Shown: in pieces, positions 37,456 through 44,433 of the stretch | How positions within the stretch are numbered: position 1 is the stretch's first letter | Layout: each line of letters starts with the position of its first letter | Assembly: GCF_001557535.2 (NCBI RefSeq) | Contig: NZ_CP014315.1 | Span: 310,001-374,000, forward strand | DNA: 64,000 nt | Direction of reading: 5' to 3' | DNA from: Burkholderia sp. PAMC 26561 | GTDB lineage: Bacteria > Pseudomonadota > Gammaproteobacteria > Burkholderiales > Burkholderiaceae | The notes under the pieces: model-generated | What the model was told of the DNA's origin: nothing | Databases searched by the model: none | The model's input: the letters and a program-made list of their open reading frames with translations, nothing else | Position numbers and translations under genes: made by a program

Positions 37456-38229
37456 TCAGTCGGTCTTTTTCCATCGAAACAGGCGGCGCTCGAGCGGCTT
37501 CAGCACCCCGGCTTCGAGTGCGAGCATCAAGACAACGAGCGTCACGGTCCATGCGAAAACCTGGTCCGTCTGCACGAGATCCGCTGCTTGCCGCAAGCGA
37601 TATCCAATCCCGTTCGATGACCCGATGGTCTCTGCGACCAGCGACACGCGCCAGCCAAAACCAAACGCAAGACGCGCGCCGGCGAAGAAATGCGGCAGGA
37701 TGGTCGGCAGAAAGATCTTGCGCATGATCTGCGTCTGCGACATGCGAAAGCTGCGGGCCAGTTCGACGAGGTTGCCATCCACGGTCAGCGCGCCTTGCCA
37801 TACATTGGTCAGGATCAGCGGCATGGCGGTCATGAACACAACGAAGATGGTGGTCGCATTCGAGATGCCGAACCAGATGATTGCGAACACGGCCCATATC
37901 GCCGATGAAACCGTATTCACGATCGATAGCAGCGGCTCGAGAAAATGCGCGATGCGCGGATTCGATCCGAGCGCAATGCCAAGTGGTGCGCCCACGATTG
38001 CCGCCAGCAGGAATCCCCCGACGACCCGATACAGCGTGACGCCGAGGTCATCGAAGAAAGTACCGCTTTGCACGAGCGCAACAAACGCGTGAGCGACTCT
38101 CTGCGGCCCGGGCAGCACAAATTGCGGCATGCGCAGCGAAGCGAGCCACCAGGCGGCCAGCAGCAGCACGACAAGCGCAACGCGTTGCACAACAGTCGAG
38201 GCGAACGAACTCCGTGGGACAGTGGACAT
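37456..38229 (-). CDS. ABC transporter permease (SsuC/TauC-like)
   Basis: The 257-residue protein has six membrane segments and the family EAA-loop ELARSFRMSQTQIMRKIFLPTILPHFFAGARLA, which docks on the ATPase. The GWRVSLVAETIGSSNGIGYRL segment is standard in SsuC/TauC permeases. It lies three bases after the ATPase stop and 19 bases before the binding protein start. The transporter is complete with one copy of each part. Confidence 0.92.
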   Translation of the reverse strand: MSTVPRSSFASTVVQRVALVVLLLAAWWLASLRMPQFVLPGPQRVAHAFVALVQSGTFFDDLGVTLYRVVGGFLLAAIVGAPLGIALGSNPRIAHFLEPLLSIVNTVSSAIWAVFAIIWFGISNATTIFVVFMTAMPLILTNVWQGALTVDGNLVELARSFRMSQTQIMRKIFLPTILPHFFAGARLAFGFGWRVSLVAETIGSSNGIGYRLRQAADLVQTDQVFAWTVTLVVLMLALEAGVLKPLERRLFRWKKTD

Positions 38230-38232
38230 AGG

Positions 38233-38973
38233 TCAGATCAAGAGACGCAATTGGCGGATCGCTTCGGCGACGGCGGGGTCAGTCGCGCTGCGCGGACGCG
38301 GCAAGTCGACGCTGACGATCTCGCGCACGCGTCCCGGACGCGGCGCGAGCACCACTACACGGTCCGCAAGGACGATCGCTTCCTCCACGTCGTGCGTGAC
38401 GAAGAGCACGGTCATGTTTTGCATAGCGTGAATGCGCAGCAATTCTTCATGCATCTGCGTGCGCATGTGCGGATCGAGCTTGGAAAACGGTTCGTCCATC
38501 AACAGGATGCGCGGACCGGTGACCAGACTGCGGGCCAATGCGACACGACTGCGCATGCCGCCCGATAGCTGATGCGGATGGGCGTCGGCAAAACCTTGCA
38601 GCCCGACGAGATCGAGCACCGCGCTCGCACGCGCGTGGCGTTCGTGCGCGGGGATGGCCGGGACCGCGGCCTCCAGCCCGAACTCAGCGTTTGCGCGTGC
38701 CGTGCGCCACGGCAACAAGCGGTCTTCCTGGAACATGTAGGAAAGCGCGTGGCGATCCCTGGTTCCTTCGGTTTCCTTACCGTCTATTCGTAAGTCGCCC
38801 GCGCCCGGCTCTATCAATCCTGCAATGATGTTGAGCAGCGTACTCTTGCCGCAACCTGACGTGCCGGGCAACGCGACGATCTCGCTCCGGGCGACATCGA
38901 AGGAAACGCCATCCAGTACTTGCAGCGAACCAAAATGCTTGCCTACGCCGCGAAGGGAAATCGCAGCGCTCAT
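38233..38973 (-). CDS. ABC transporter ATPase (SsuB/TauB-like)
   Basis: The 246-residue ATPase has Walker A PGTSGCGKST, Q-loop MFQEDRLLPW, signature LSGGMRSRV, Walker B RILLMDEPFSKLD and the switch histidine in LFVTHDVEEA. The FQEDRLLPWRT motif is the hallmark of the sulfonate/taurine/nitrate group. Its start overlaps the stop of the GntR regulator gene by four bases, which is unusual because it ties regulator and transporter translation together. Confidence 0.93.
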   Translation of the reverse strand: MSAAISLRGVGKHFGSLQVLDGVSFDVARSEIVALPGTSGCGKSTLLNIIAGLIEPGAGDLRIDGKETEGTRDRHALSYMFQEDRLLPWRTARANAEFGLEAAVPAIPAHERHARASAVLDLVGLQGFADAHPHQLSGGMRSRVALARSLVTGPRILLMDEPFSKLDPHMRTQMHEELLRIHAMQNMTVLFVTHDVEEAIVLADRVVVLAPRPGRVREIVSVDLPRPRSATDPAVAEAIRQLRLLI

Positions 38974-39728
38974 CGGCGTAACTCCGCGACCGTGTAGAGC
39001 GGCAGAGATGCGCCCGCGCTCGAGAGGCTTGCGTACACCTTCTCCATTGTCATGCTCTGGAACGTCTCGATGTGACGGCGCGCAATCGTCTCGGCGCGGC
39101 GTTCATCGCCGGCGATAAACGCGTCGATCATCGCGTTGTGATCGTGTTTGATTTCGGGCTTCGTACCCTGAACGCCAAAACCCAGGGCCACGAGACGCGA
39201 CATTTCATCAAGCAGGCTTGCCAGCGTCCGATGCAGGCGTTCGTTGCCGCTTGCCGCTGCGATGGCCAGATGAAACTCGCGGTTGGCGTCGAGGAACACA
39301 TCGATCTGCGCGGACAGCGCACGCTCCGGATGTGGCACGCGACACGCAGCTTCCAGGCGTCTCAGCAGTTCCACATCCACTCGGCCACATGCGAGACGCG
39401 CAGCCAGCGGCTCGAGTTGAACACGTAGCGCAAACACTTCTTCGACATCTTTCAGCGTGATCGGCGCGATGCGGTATCCCTGCCGCGGCAGCGAGCGCAC
39501 GAATCCTTCATGTGCAAGGCGCACCAGGGCAATACGGCAGCTCGTCTTGCCGATCTCGTACTCACTCATCAACTGGCTCTCGGTGACCGTCGAACCAGGC
39601 ATGAGCTTGCAGGAAAGCACGTCGCGGCGGATTCGTTCGTACGCGTCATCACCGCGGGCGATGGGCGTGGCGGATTCAGGCGTGGCGAGCGGAATGGATG
39701 CGCGAGTTTTGGGATCGTCGAGGATCAT
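38970..39728 (-). CDS. GntR-family regulator with FCD domain
   Basis: The 252-residue protein has an N-terminal winged helix (about residues 25-90: DDAYERIRRDVLSCKLMPGS, ESQLMSEYEIGKTSCRIALVRL) and a helical FCD ligand domain with metal-ligand residues in ANREFHLAIAAASGNE and HDHNAMIDAFIAGDERRAE and in RHIETFQ. The start could be 39752 or the ATG at 39728; the latter is used. It is the first gene of the operon it probably controls, so it should repress its own synthesis. The ligand is probably the imported acid or its CoA ester. Confidence 0.88.
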   Translation of the reverse strand: MILDDPKTRASIPLATPESATPIARGDDAYERIRRDVLSCKLMPGSTVTESQLMSEYEIGKTSCRIALVRLAHEGFVRSLPRQGYRIAPITLKDVEEVFALRVQLEPLAARLACGRVDVELLRRLEAACRVPHPERALSAQIDVFLDANREFHLAIAAASGNERLHRTLASLLDEMSRLVALGFGVQGTKPEIKHDHNAMIDAFIAGDERRAETIARRHIETFQSMTMEKVYASLSSAGASLPLYTVAELRR

Positions 39729-40082
39729 GACCGTCGGATGTGAGCTGCTCACAGTATCGGATTGATGCGTTCATGAAGTCATCGTAGGCGCTTGCAGCCA
39801 TTTTCAAAAACAAGTTATCGAAATAAAGATGTCGAGCATGGATATATCGTGGGAAGCTCAGGAAGCTGCCAAGGTTTGCAGTGAGCGTGTAATTCGCGAC
39901 GCTAATGCGTTTGTCAGACAGATCGTAGCGTTGCCAGACCCGCAACAAAGACTGGCCAAAGGGCTTTGCCAGGCCGCAAATGTTGCCCTTTTTTGCTTAA
40001 ATCATTTAAGGCATTTAAGCGAGTGCTGAGCTGGCCTGCTGTTTGCATATACCTCTACAACAACATTTAAAGGAGGTCGATC
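39729..40082. promoter_or_regulatory. Divergent control region with a repeated ATTTAAG palindrome
   Basis: This 354-base gap separates the GntR operon and the DUF4148 gene. At 39996-40010, CTTAAAT and ATTTAAG flank one C as a perfect palindrome, and ATTTAAG is repeated at 40013-40019. The strong ribosome-binding site AAAGGAGGTCGATC ends at the DUF4148 start. Open frames on both strands here are short and look random. Confidence 0.4.
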
Positions 40083-40403
40083 ATGATCAAGTCACTCATT
40101 CCCGCAGTTGTAATTGCATCCGCGCTGGCTGCGCCGGCATTGGCATTTGCTCAGGACAACACACAAGTCACACGCTCAGCCGTAAAAAGCGATCTGCAGC
40201 AAATGGAACAGGCGGGTTACACCCCCGCCGAGGACCGCACGACATATCCTGCCAAGACGCAAGCCGCCGAGCAGCGCGTACAGGATGAGCGTGGTGTAGC
40301 AGCGACGTCTTACGGCCCGTCCATGAGCGGCACGTCAGCATCTGGCATCCGTGCGCAGACGGGCCCGTCGGACAGCAATCACACGATCTACTTCGGTCAT
40401 TGA
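40083..40403 (+). CDS. DUF4148 secreted small protein
   Basis: The 106-residue protein has a signal peptide (ASALAAPALAFA, cleavage before QDNTQ) and the DUF4148 core TRSAVKSDLQQMEQAGYTPA, a family almost confined to Burkholderiaceae. The remainder is low-complexity, rich in Gln, Ala, Ser and Thr, and probably disordered. It should be periplasmic. The ribosome-binding site is very strong (AAAGGAGG), which suggests high expression. Function is unknown. Confidence 0.9.
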   Translation: MIKSLIPAVVIASALAAPALAFAQDNTQVTRSAVKSDLQQMEQAGYTPAEDRTTYPAKTQAAEQRVQDERGVAATSYGPSMSGTSASGIRAQTGPSDSNHTIYFGH

Positions 40404-40430
40404 GCCGTATCAGTTGACCGCGCGTGACAA

Positions 40431-40460
40431 GGGGCCGTTTGCTCTCGAGCAAACGGCCCC
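40431..40460. terminator. Bidirectional terminator between convergent genes
   Basis: GGGGCCGTTTGCTC and GAGCAAACGGCCCC form a perfect 14-base stem separated by two bases, between the DUF4148 gene and the convergent GntR gene. It can act for both. Confidence 0.8.
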
Positions 40461-40484
40461 ATTCTCTGATCTACAGCCAGGACG

Positions 40485-41165
40485 CTATTCGGCTTCGCCG
40501 TCCGCCTCATCGAGCATGCGCATTGCAGCTTTTTCCGCATTCGACACATGCAAACGCGCCGCAGCTTCCGCCGCGCTTGCATCGCGCGCTTTCAAAGCTT
40601 TGAACAATTCATCGATTTCGCGGAGGCTGGTCGGCAAACGGTCGGGGTGCATCAGTGATGTTGCGCGCAAGAGATTCACGCGCGAATAGAGAGTCGTGAG
40701 GATTTCCTTCACGAGGCCATTGCCGCAATTGTCCAGCAGCACATCGTAGAGTTCGGTCTTCGCCTTGAGCGCGCCGGCCCGGTCCTGAGCCAGCGCCTGC
40801 ACGCGCAACGCCTTGGCTTTCTCGCCAAACCGAACAATCGCGGCATCGTCCGCAATGCGCGCAAATTCCCGCGCGGCAAAACCTTCCAGCAACCCGCGAA
40901 TAGCGTAAAGCTCCGTCGCTTCCTGCTTCGACATGATCGCGACAACAGGCCCTCTGTGCGGCACGCTGAGCACAAGCTTCTCCGCTTCGAGCCGTCGCAA
41001 CGCCTCCCGGACTGACGTTCGACTCACGCCCAGCGTTTCGCACAACTCGCGTTCGATCAGCCGCGCGCCCGGTGCAAAACGCCCAGACACGATGGCCTGT
41101 CGAATCACGTTTTCCACCTGGTGACGCAACGTTTCCGGTCGCACCAAACCTATATCGACTGACAT
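40485..41165 (-). CDS. GntR-family regulator with FCD domain
   Basis: The 226-residue regulator has a winged helix at about residues 5-70 (LRHQVENVIRQAIVSGRFAPGARL, VSRTSVREALRRLEAEKLV) and a helical FCD domain (ELYAIRGLLEGFAAREFA, ELYDVLLDNCGNGLV, LREIDELFKALKARDASAAE). The start at 41165 is preferred over 41186. A dehydrogenase remnant and a perfect 21-bp palindrome lie upstream, on the side from which the target operon was apparently lost. The regulator itself looks intact. Confidence 0.88.
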   Translation of the reverse strand: MSVDIGLVRPETLRHQVENVIRQAIVSGRFAPGARLIERELCETLGVSRTSVREALRRLEAEKLVLSVPHRGPVVAIMSKQEATELYAIRGLLEGFAAREFARIADDAAIVRFGEKAKALRVQALAQDRAGALKAKTELYDVLLDNCGNGLVKEILTTLYSRVNLLRATSLMHPDRLPTSLREIDELFKALKARDASAAEAAARLHVSNAEKAAMRMLDEADGEAE

Positions 41166-41289
41166 TATTGTCTTCCCGTCTGACAAAGTTCATCGCGCAC
41201 CATACTCGATCTTCATCCCTTAAAACCGTGTAAAAAGCCAATGTTGAAACACCGTCCGAGCGAAGTAAGACAAATCATCCCACTTCTGC

Positions 41290-41410
41290 CCGATATTCCA
41301 GTGACCCGGTTCACGTCAGCGTCGGCCACGAAAAGCTCGTAACCCGCCTTCGATAAACATTCGCCAAGGGGACTGCCCATCATGCGCAGTCCTATAAACC
41401 GGTACGTTGC
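41290..41410 (-). pseudogene. Stump of a 3-hydroxyisobutyrate-dehydrogenase-type gene
   Basis: On the minus strand about 38 codons read YRFIGLRMMGSPLGE, then CLSKAGYELFVADAD, the N-terminal NAD-binding start of the 6-phosphogluconate/3-hydroxyisobutyrate dehydrogenase family (normally FIGLGxMGxPM). The glycine of GLG is replaced by arginine, and the codon where the start ATG is expected is ACG (near 41408). After VNRV the similarity stops abruptly. The rest of the gene, normally about 290 codons, is gone. Confidence 0.7.
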
Positions 41411-41509
41411 GGGCGATTCACGTCGTCTCCATCGCCTCGCTCCTCTGCTGGTCAGGCGGTTTGACGTGATGCCCGCCAGTACTCGAAACATCATTGCCTG
41501 ATGTTGATC

Positions 41510-41530
41510 ATTGTATGACTGTCATACAAT
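41510..41530. promoter_or_regulatory. Probable GntR operator, 21-bp palindrome
   Basis: ATTGTATGAC and GTCATACAAT flank a single T as a perfect palindrome. The TGTATGAC...GTCATACA form is typical of FadR/GntR-type FCD regulators. It lies about 100 bases before the dehydrogenase stump, in the position of an operator for the lost operon, and about 345 bases from the GntR gene start. Confidence 0.7.
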
Positions 41531-41817
41531 CAGTCAAGTTGGCGTTGGTTGCGGCTGTCATTGATCGACGAGGCTTTTCTTGTGCAGTTGACTTCCTAAA
41601 GGTGCTTCTCGCGCTCTTTGGCGGATCCATGGAAGAGAAACTTTGTTGAGTTCCTTAGTTACTAATCTTCTGTTTTTGGCTGTTCGTCATTAATCGATTC
41701 ACTTTCGTTTTTAAGCCATGCCATCGACTCGAGAGGGGTTCATGGCGAGAGACCTAAATCTATCCACGCTGGCGGCAGTCTTGAAGTCGACAATTTCAAA
41801 CTGGTGTCGGCGTCGGT
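41531..41817. other. Gap between the dehydrogenase stump and the rep gene end
   Basis: The part 41640-41720 is AT-rich for this replicon and lies just after the rep stop, so it could be part of the replication origin. I found no iterons and only one weak DnaA-box-like match (CTATCCACG near 41759). A 71-codon plus-strand frame at 41718 overlaps the rep end and is not convincing. Confidence 0.3.
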
Positions 41818-43128
41818 CTAAACGACCGCTTGAACACCATACCCTTTCGGCTTACCGGCGCGATTCTGTGATCGATCGTCGTCGGGAAATCCGCCCTTGG
41901 CAGCACGAGAGACACCGGCGCACGCGGCCCTGAGTGTACGTTTCATTTCGTTGAGTCGGTCGCCGATATCAGCGGTTCGAGTGCGCGCTTGCGCTTCTGC
42001 GGTTGCTTCGGTTTGCGCATCCACGGGTCGGATAACGGCATTCGGCCGATTTCGCTGGAAATCTTTAATCTGCTCGAAGGTCGCTTCTTTCAGCGTGTTC
42101 GTCCTGATCGCTGCGACGAACGATTCAGCCCACTGGCCGGTTGCAACACGCGGCGAAACTTCCCGACGGTAGTGAACCGAGATCGATTGTGCATCGCTCG
42201 AAACTACGATGAGTTTGCTTTCCTCGTTATCGATGAACGTCTTCCCGGCGGATTCACTAACACTGAGTTCGACCTGTGCGGCGTGCTTGGCTTCGCGCGT
42301 TTTGCGTTCATCGGCCGCATGCTTTGCGCGGATCTGATGACTGAAGTCGACAGGCGAGCGCAGCAGTGCCCGCAAGTAACTTATGGGGCGCTTGGCTTGC
42401 TTCAGATGGTCCCAGGTTGCTTCAACAACATCGGAAAGCAACTTGGCGTGCGTTTTCGCTTCGCGCATCAGTTTGAAAATCAAAAATTGACGAAAACCCA
42501 AGCTCAGCAGGCGTTCGAGGTCGGCAGGGAGGCGTCCTGGTTGTCTCTTTTGATTCTTAGGGAATAGATCCTTATATATAGCTCCGTCTGCCACGCTGAC
42601 ACACGGGGTCTCAAACGTTGAATCCAGTACAGCGGGACGGCTATCCTGCGATTCAGCGGGCTCTTCAGCAGACTCAGTTTCAACGGACGCGGAGATGTAT
42701 CCCAGGACCATTGCCGAGCGCTCGGTCAAATGAAGATAGGCTCGGCCGAACAAGCCAGCGGTGCCATAGCGTTTCTGGGGAGCGCGTTCAATCAAGCCCG
42801 CTGTCTCGAGATCGTCCAGACTCCGGTAGAACGTCCGCATTGATTGCATGGCTCGACCCGTGAGTAATTCTCGGCGAGCGAATATGGATGCGTAGGGGTC
42901 GTTGGCATCGACGGTTCGCGCGAGCGCAGCCAATACGGCTCGTGCTCGTGCTGGAAGCGTCGGATAATTTGCCGCACGATGCGCTGCTCGGAACACGACC
43001 CAGGGAAGGTTCGATTGACCTGCTAGAAATTCATTCAGCGCGATTTGATCGGTACTGACGGAATCGTTGTGAAGTGGGAGAGGGCACACGACCCCCTCGC
43101 CAGCAACGGAATGTTGCGCGATAAGCAT
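41818..43128 (-). CDS. Replication initiation-type protein (winged-helix Rep)
   Basis: The protein of about 436 residues has an N-terminal winged-helix region (about residues 50-150: LPARARAVLAALARTVDAND, ELLTGRAMQSMRTFYRSLDD, LETAGLIERA), the pattern of replication proteins of plasmids and Burkholderia secondary replicons. The C-terminal half is polar and helical (EIRAKHAADERKTREAK is the same style) and ends in basic residues. It follows parA and parB on the same strand, as repC follows repA and repB. The start at 43128 is preferred to the open frame up to 43248. Replication function is inferred from context and the N-terminal fold. Confidence 0.75.
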   Translation of the reverse strand: MLIAQHSVAGEGVVCPLPLHNDSVSTDQIALNEFLAGQSNLPWVVFRAAHRAANYPTLPARARAVLAALARTVDANDPYASIFARRELLTGRAMQSMRTFYRSLDDLETAGLIERAPQKRYGTAGLFGRAYLHLTERSAMVLGYISASVETESAEEPAESQDSRPAVLDSTFETPCVSVADGAIYKDLFPKNQKRQPGRLPADLERLLSLGFRQFLIFKLMREAKTHAKLLSDVVEATWDHLKQAKRPISYLRALLRSPVDFSHQIRAKHAADERKTREAKHAAQVELSVSESAGKTFIDNEESKLIVVSSDAQSISVHYRREVSPRVATGQWAESFVAAIRTNTLKEATFEQIKDFQRNRPNAVIRPVDAQTEATAEAQARTRTADIGDRLNEMKRTLRAACAGVSRAAKGGFPDDDRSQNRAGKPKGYGVQAVV

Positions 43129-43166
43129 GTCACACGTCCATTTCTTGGAAAATGGAAGAGAAACGC

Positions 43167-43194
43167 TTGACTGCCGATCGCTATCCGCTACACT
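43167..43194 (+). promoter_or_regulatory. Promoter of a probable counter-transcript RNA
   Basis: TTGACT (43167-43172) and TACACT (43189-43194) are separated by 16 bases, a strong sigma-70 match on the strand opposite to rep. It lies 39 bases upstream of the rep start and points away from it. Confidence 0.65.
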
Positions 43195-43200
43195 TCGAGG

Positions 43201-43310
43201 TGTTGGGCCTTTATCCGATTCCCGTCGGAGAAGTGCAGCAGTGGGCAAGCGACAGCGAAGCCCGGTTAAATCAAAAGCCTTCGGTTCCCGCCGAAGGCTT
43301 TTGTCTTTTG
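43201..43310 (+). ncRNA. Candidate counter-transcript RNA opposite the rep leader
   Basis: A transcript from the promoter at 43167-43194 would start near 43201 and end at the hairpin 43272-43303 with the TTTTGTCTTTT tail, about 110 bases. It is complementary to the leader between parB and rep. It has two hairpins, TCCGA/TCGGA (43214-43229) and the terminator stem, both with the loop TTCCCG. No protein start with a ribosome-binding site is seen inside. In repABC replicons an antisense RNA in the same place limits initiator synthesis; the same role is inferred here. Confidence 0.55.
43272..43303. terminator. Strong hairpin terminator in the parB-rep gap
   Basis: CAAAAGCCTTCGG and CCGAAGGCTTTTG form a perfect 13-base stem with the loop TTCCCG. 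On the plus strand it is followed by TCTTTT, so it would end the candidate counter-transcript. On the minus strand it has CTTTTGATTT and could attenuate transcription from parB into rep. Confidence 0.8.
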
Positions 43311-43370
43311 TGTCTCAGATCAGATCATCATTGCTCTCGATCGTTAAGCTAAATCCATGATTAATAAGGC

Positions 43371-43384
43371 TTCCCTAGTAGGGA
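43371..43384. repeat. Palindrome TTCCCTAGTAGGGA, copy 1
   Basis: TCCCTA and TAGGGA flank one G. An identical 14-base copy lies 84 bases away at 43455. Position next to parB suggests a partition (parS) or replication control site. Confidence 0.75.
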
Positions 43385-43454
43385 GAACCTGAGTTCCCGC
43401 TCAGACTTTCCAGGGATTCGCCCTCGGTGTGGCTAACTCGTTGATTTCAATCAG

Positions 43455-43468
43455 TTCCCTAGTAGGGA
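43455..43468. repeat. Palindrome TTCCCTAGTAGGGA, copy 2
   Basis: It is identical to the copy at 43371 and directly abuts the parB stop codon at 43469. The 84-base spacing equals eight helical turns, which would place both on the same face of the DNA. Confidence 0.75.
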
Positions 43469-44431
43469 TCACTGCTTTCCGAGTTCTGCTTCAATAAACA
43501 CTCGAATCTTTTCTGCCCATTGATCGGCTTCATCTGCAGCGCTTCCAGAAAAGGACACGCCAACAACGCCGTTGCGGGCGGAAATTTGGCAAACCTTCCT
43601 GGCGCCGCGTCGAATCACCATGGGTTCATGACGATCGCGAGGGGCGCGATCCGCTTTCGTTGCGGCAACTGCCTGTGCTTGCGTGAAAGTGTTGTCGCTA
43701 ACTAACCGCTCGATTGCCGCTTTCACCTTGTCTTCGCGACCCTCTGCAACCGCCTTGGCCATTTGTTCCGCAGCGTTGCTACCCAGGCGCTCCGGGCAAG
43801 TCGCCAGCAAATCCTTGCTTTCGTTGGGCAGGAGGTCGAACTTCATGATCCGGCCGACGTGCGAATCGCTAATGCCCGCTGCTTTCGCCAGTTCCTCTTT
43901 CGTGATTCCGGTGGATTCCTGGAGCGATTTAAAGCCCCAGAATTTCTCGAAGTCCGATAGCGTGGGCGAAAGAAGGTTGGAGAAGAATGCGGCGTACTCG
44001 ACCATCGAATCGTCGATGTCGAGCACGATGCCGTCGATTTCCGTTCGGCCCAGCTCACGATAAACCGCAGCGCGGTTATGCCCGGCCACGATGTCGTATT
44101 CGCCGTCCGGCCGCTCACGAACCGTGATCGGCTGGGCGAGCGGGTACGCCGTCAAGTTGGCTCTGAGCTCGGCGTATTCCGCGCTTGTCAGGCGGCGTCG
44201 GCGACCTGGGATTTCATGAAGCTTTTCGAGCGGAAGCTTGCCCGGCGCGCGCTGCTCGAGCGCCCGTTTCAGTTTTTCGATTTCGGCTTGCTGGCTGTGC
44301 ACGCGACCTTGCAGCCCGATCAGTTGTCCCGGCGCAGTGCGCGGAGCAAGAGGTTCTGAAGGTGTATCCATGCTGTCGTCGTCGAGACGGATGCCTGCGG
44401 CCTTTGCCTTTTGTTTCGCTGCTGTAGACAT
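43469..44431 (-). CDS. parB: ParB-family partition protein
   Basis: The 320-residue protein has a ParB N-terminal domain (about residues 65-160) with DGEYDIVAGHNRAAVYRELG as the CTP/arginine-rich box variant, and a central helix-turn-helix (TKEELAKAAGISDSHVGRIM). The C-terminal part should dimerise. It binds centromere sites and loads as a clamp for ParA-driven partition. The start at 44431 has AAGGAG before it and lies two bases after the parA stop. The GHNRAA form is typical of plasmid and chromid ParB proteins, not of the main chromosome. Confidence 0.92.
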   Translation of the reverse strand: MSTAAKQKAKAAGIRLDDDSMDTPSEPLAPRTAPGQLIGLQGRVHSQQAEIEKLKRALEQRAPGKLPLEKLHEIPGRRRRLTSAEYAELRANLTAYPLAQPITVRERPDGEYDIVAGHNRAAVYRELGRTEIDGIVLDIDDSMVEYAAFFSNLLSPTLSDFEKFWGFKSLQESTGITKEELAKAAGISDSHVGRIMKFDLLPNESKDLLATCPERLGSNAAEQMAKAVAEGREDKVKAAIERLVSDNTFTQAQAVAATKADRAPRDRHEPMVIRRGARKVCQISARNGVVGVSFSGSAADEADQWAEKIRVFIEAELGKQ

Positions 44432-44433
44432 GC

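Larger units (their letters stand above)
43214..43404. repeat. Three hairpins with the same loop TTCCCG
   Basis: Stem-loops at 43214-43229 (TCCGA/TCGGA), 43272-43303 (13-base stem) and 43389-43404 (CTGAG/CTCAG) have different stems but the identical six-base loop TTCCCG. On the minus strand, in the parB-rep message, all three loops read CGGGAA. Different stems with one loop suggest selection on the loop. Confidence 0.7.

Noticed and set aside
39829..40029. 66-codon plus-strand frame between the GntR operon and the DUF4148 gene
   Set aside because: No ribosome-binding site, no family, and it covers the palindromic control region.
41718..41933. 71-codon plus-strand frame at the end of rep, starting MPSTREGF
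   Set aside because: It overlaps the rep coding end on the other strand, becomes arginine-rich in the overlap and has no recognisable family or good ribosome-binding site.
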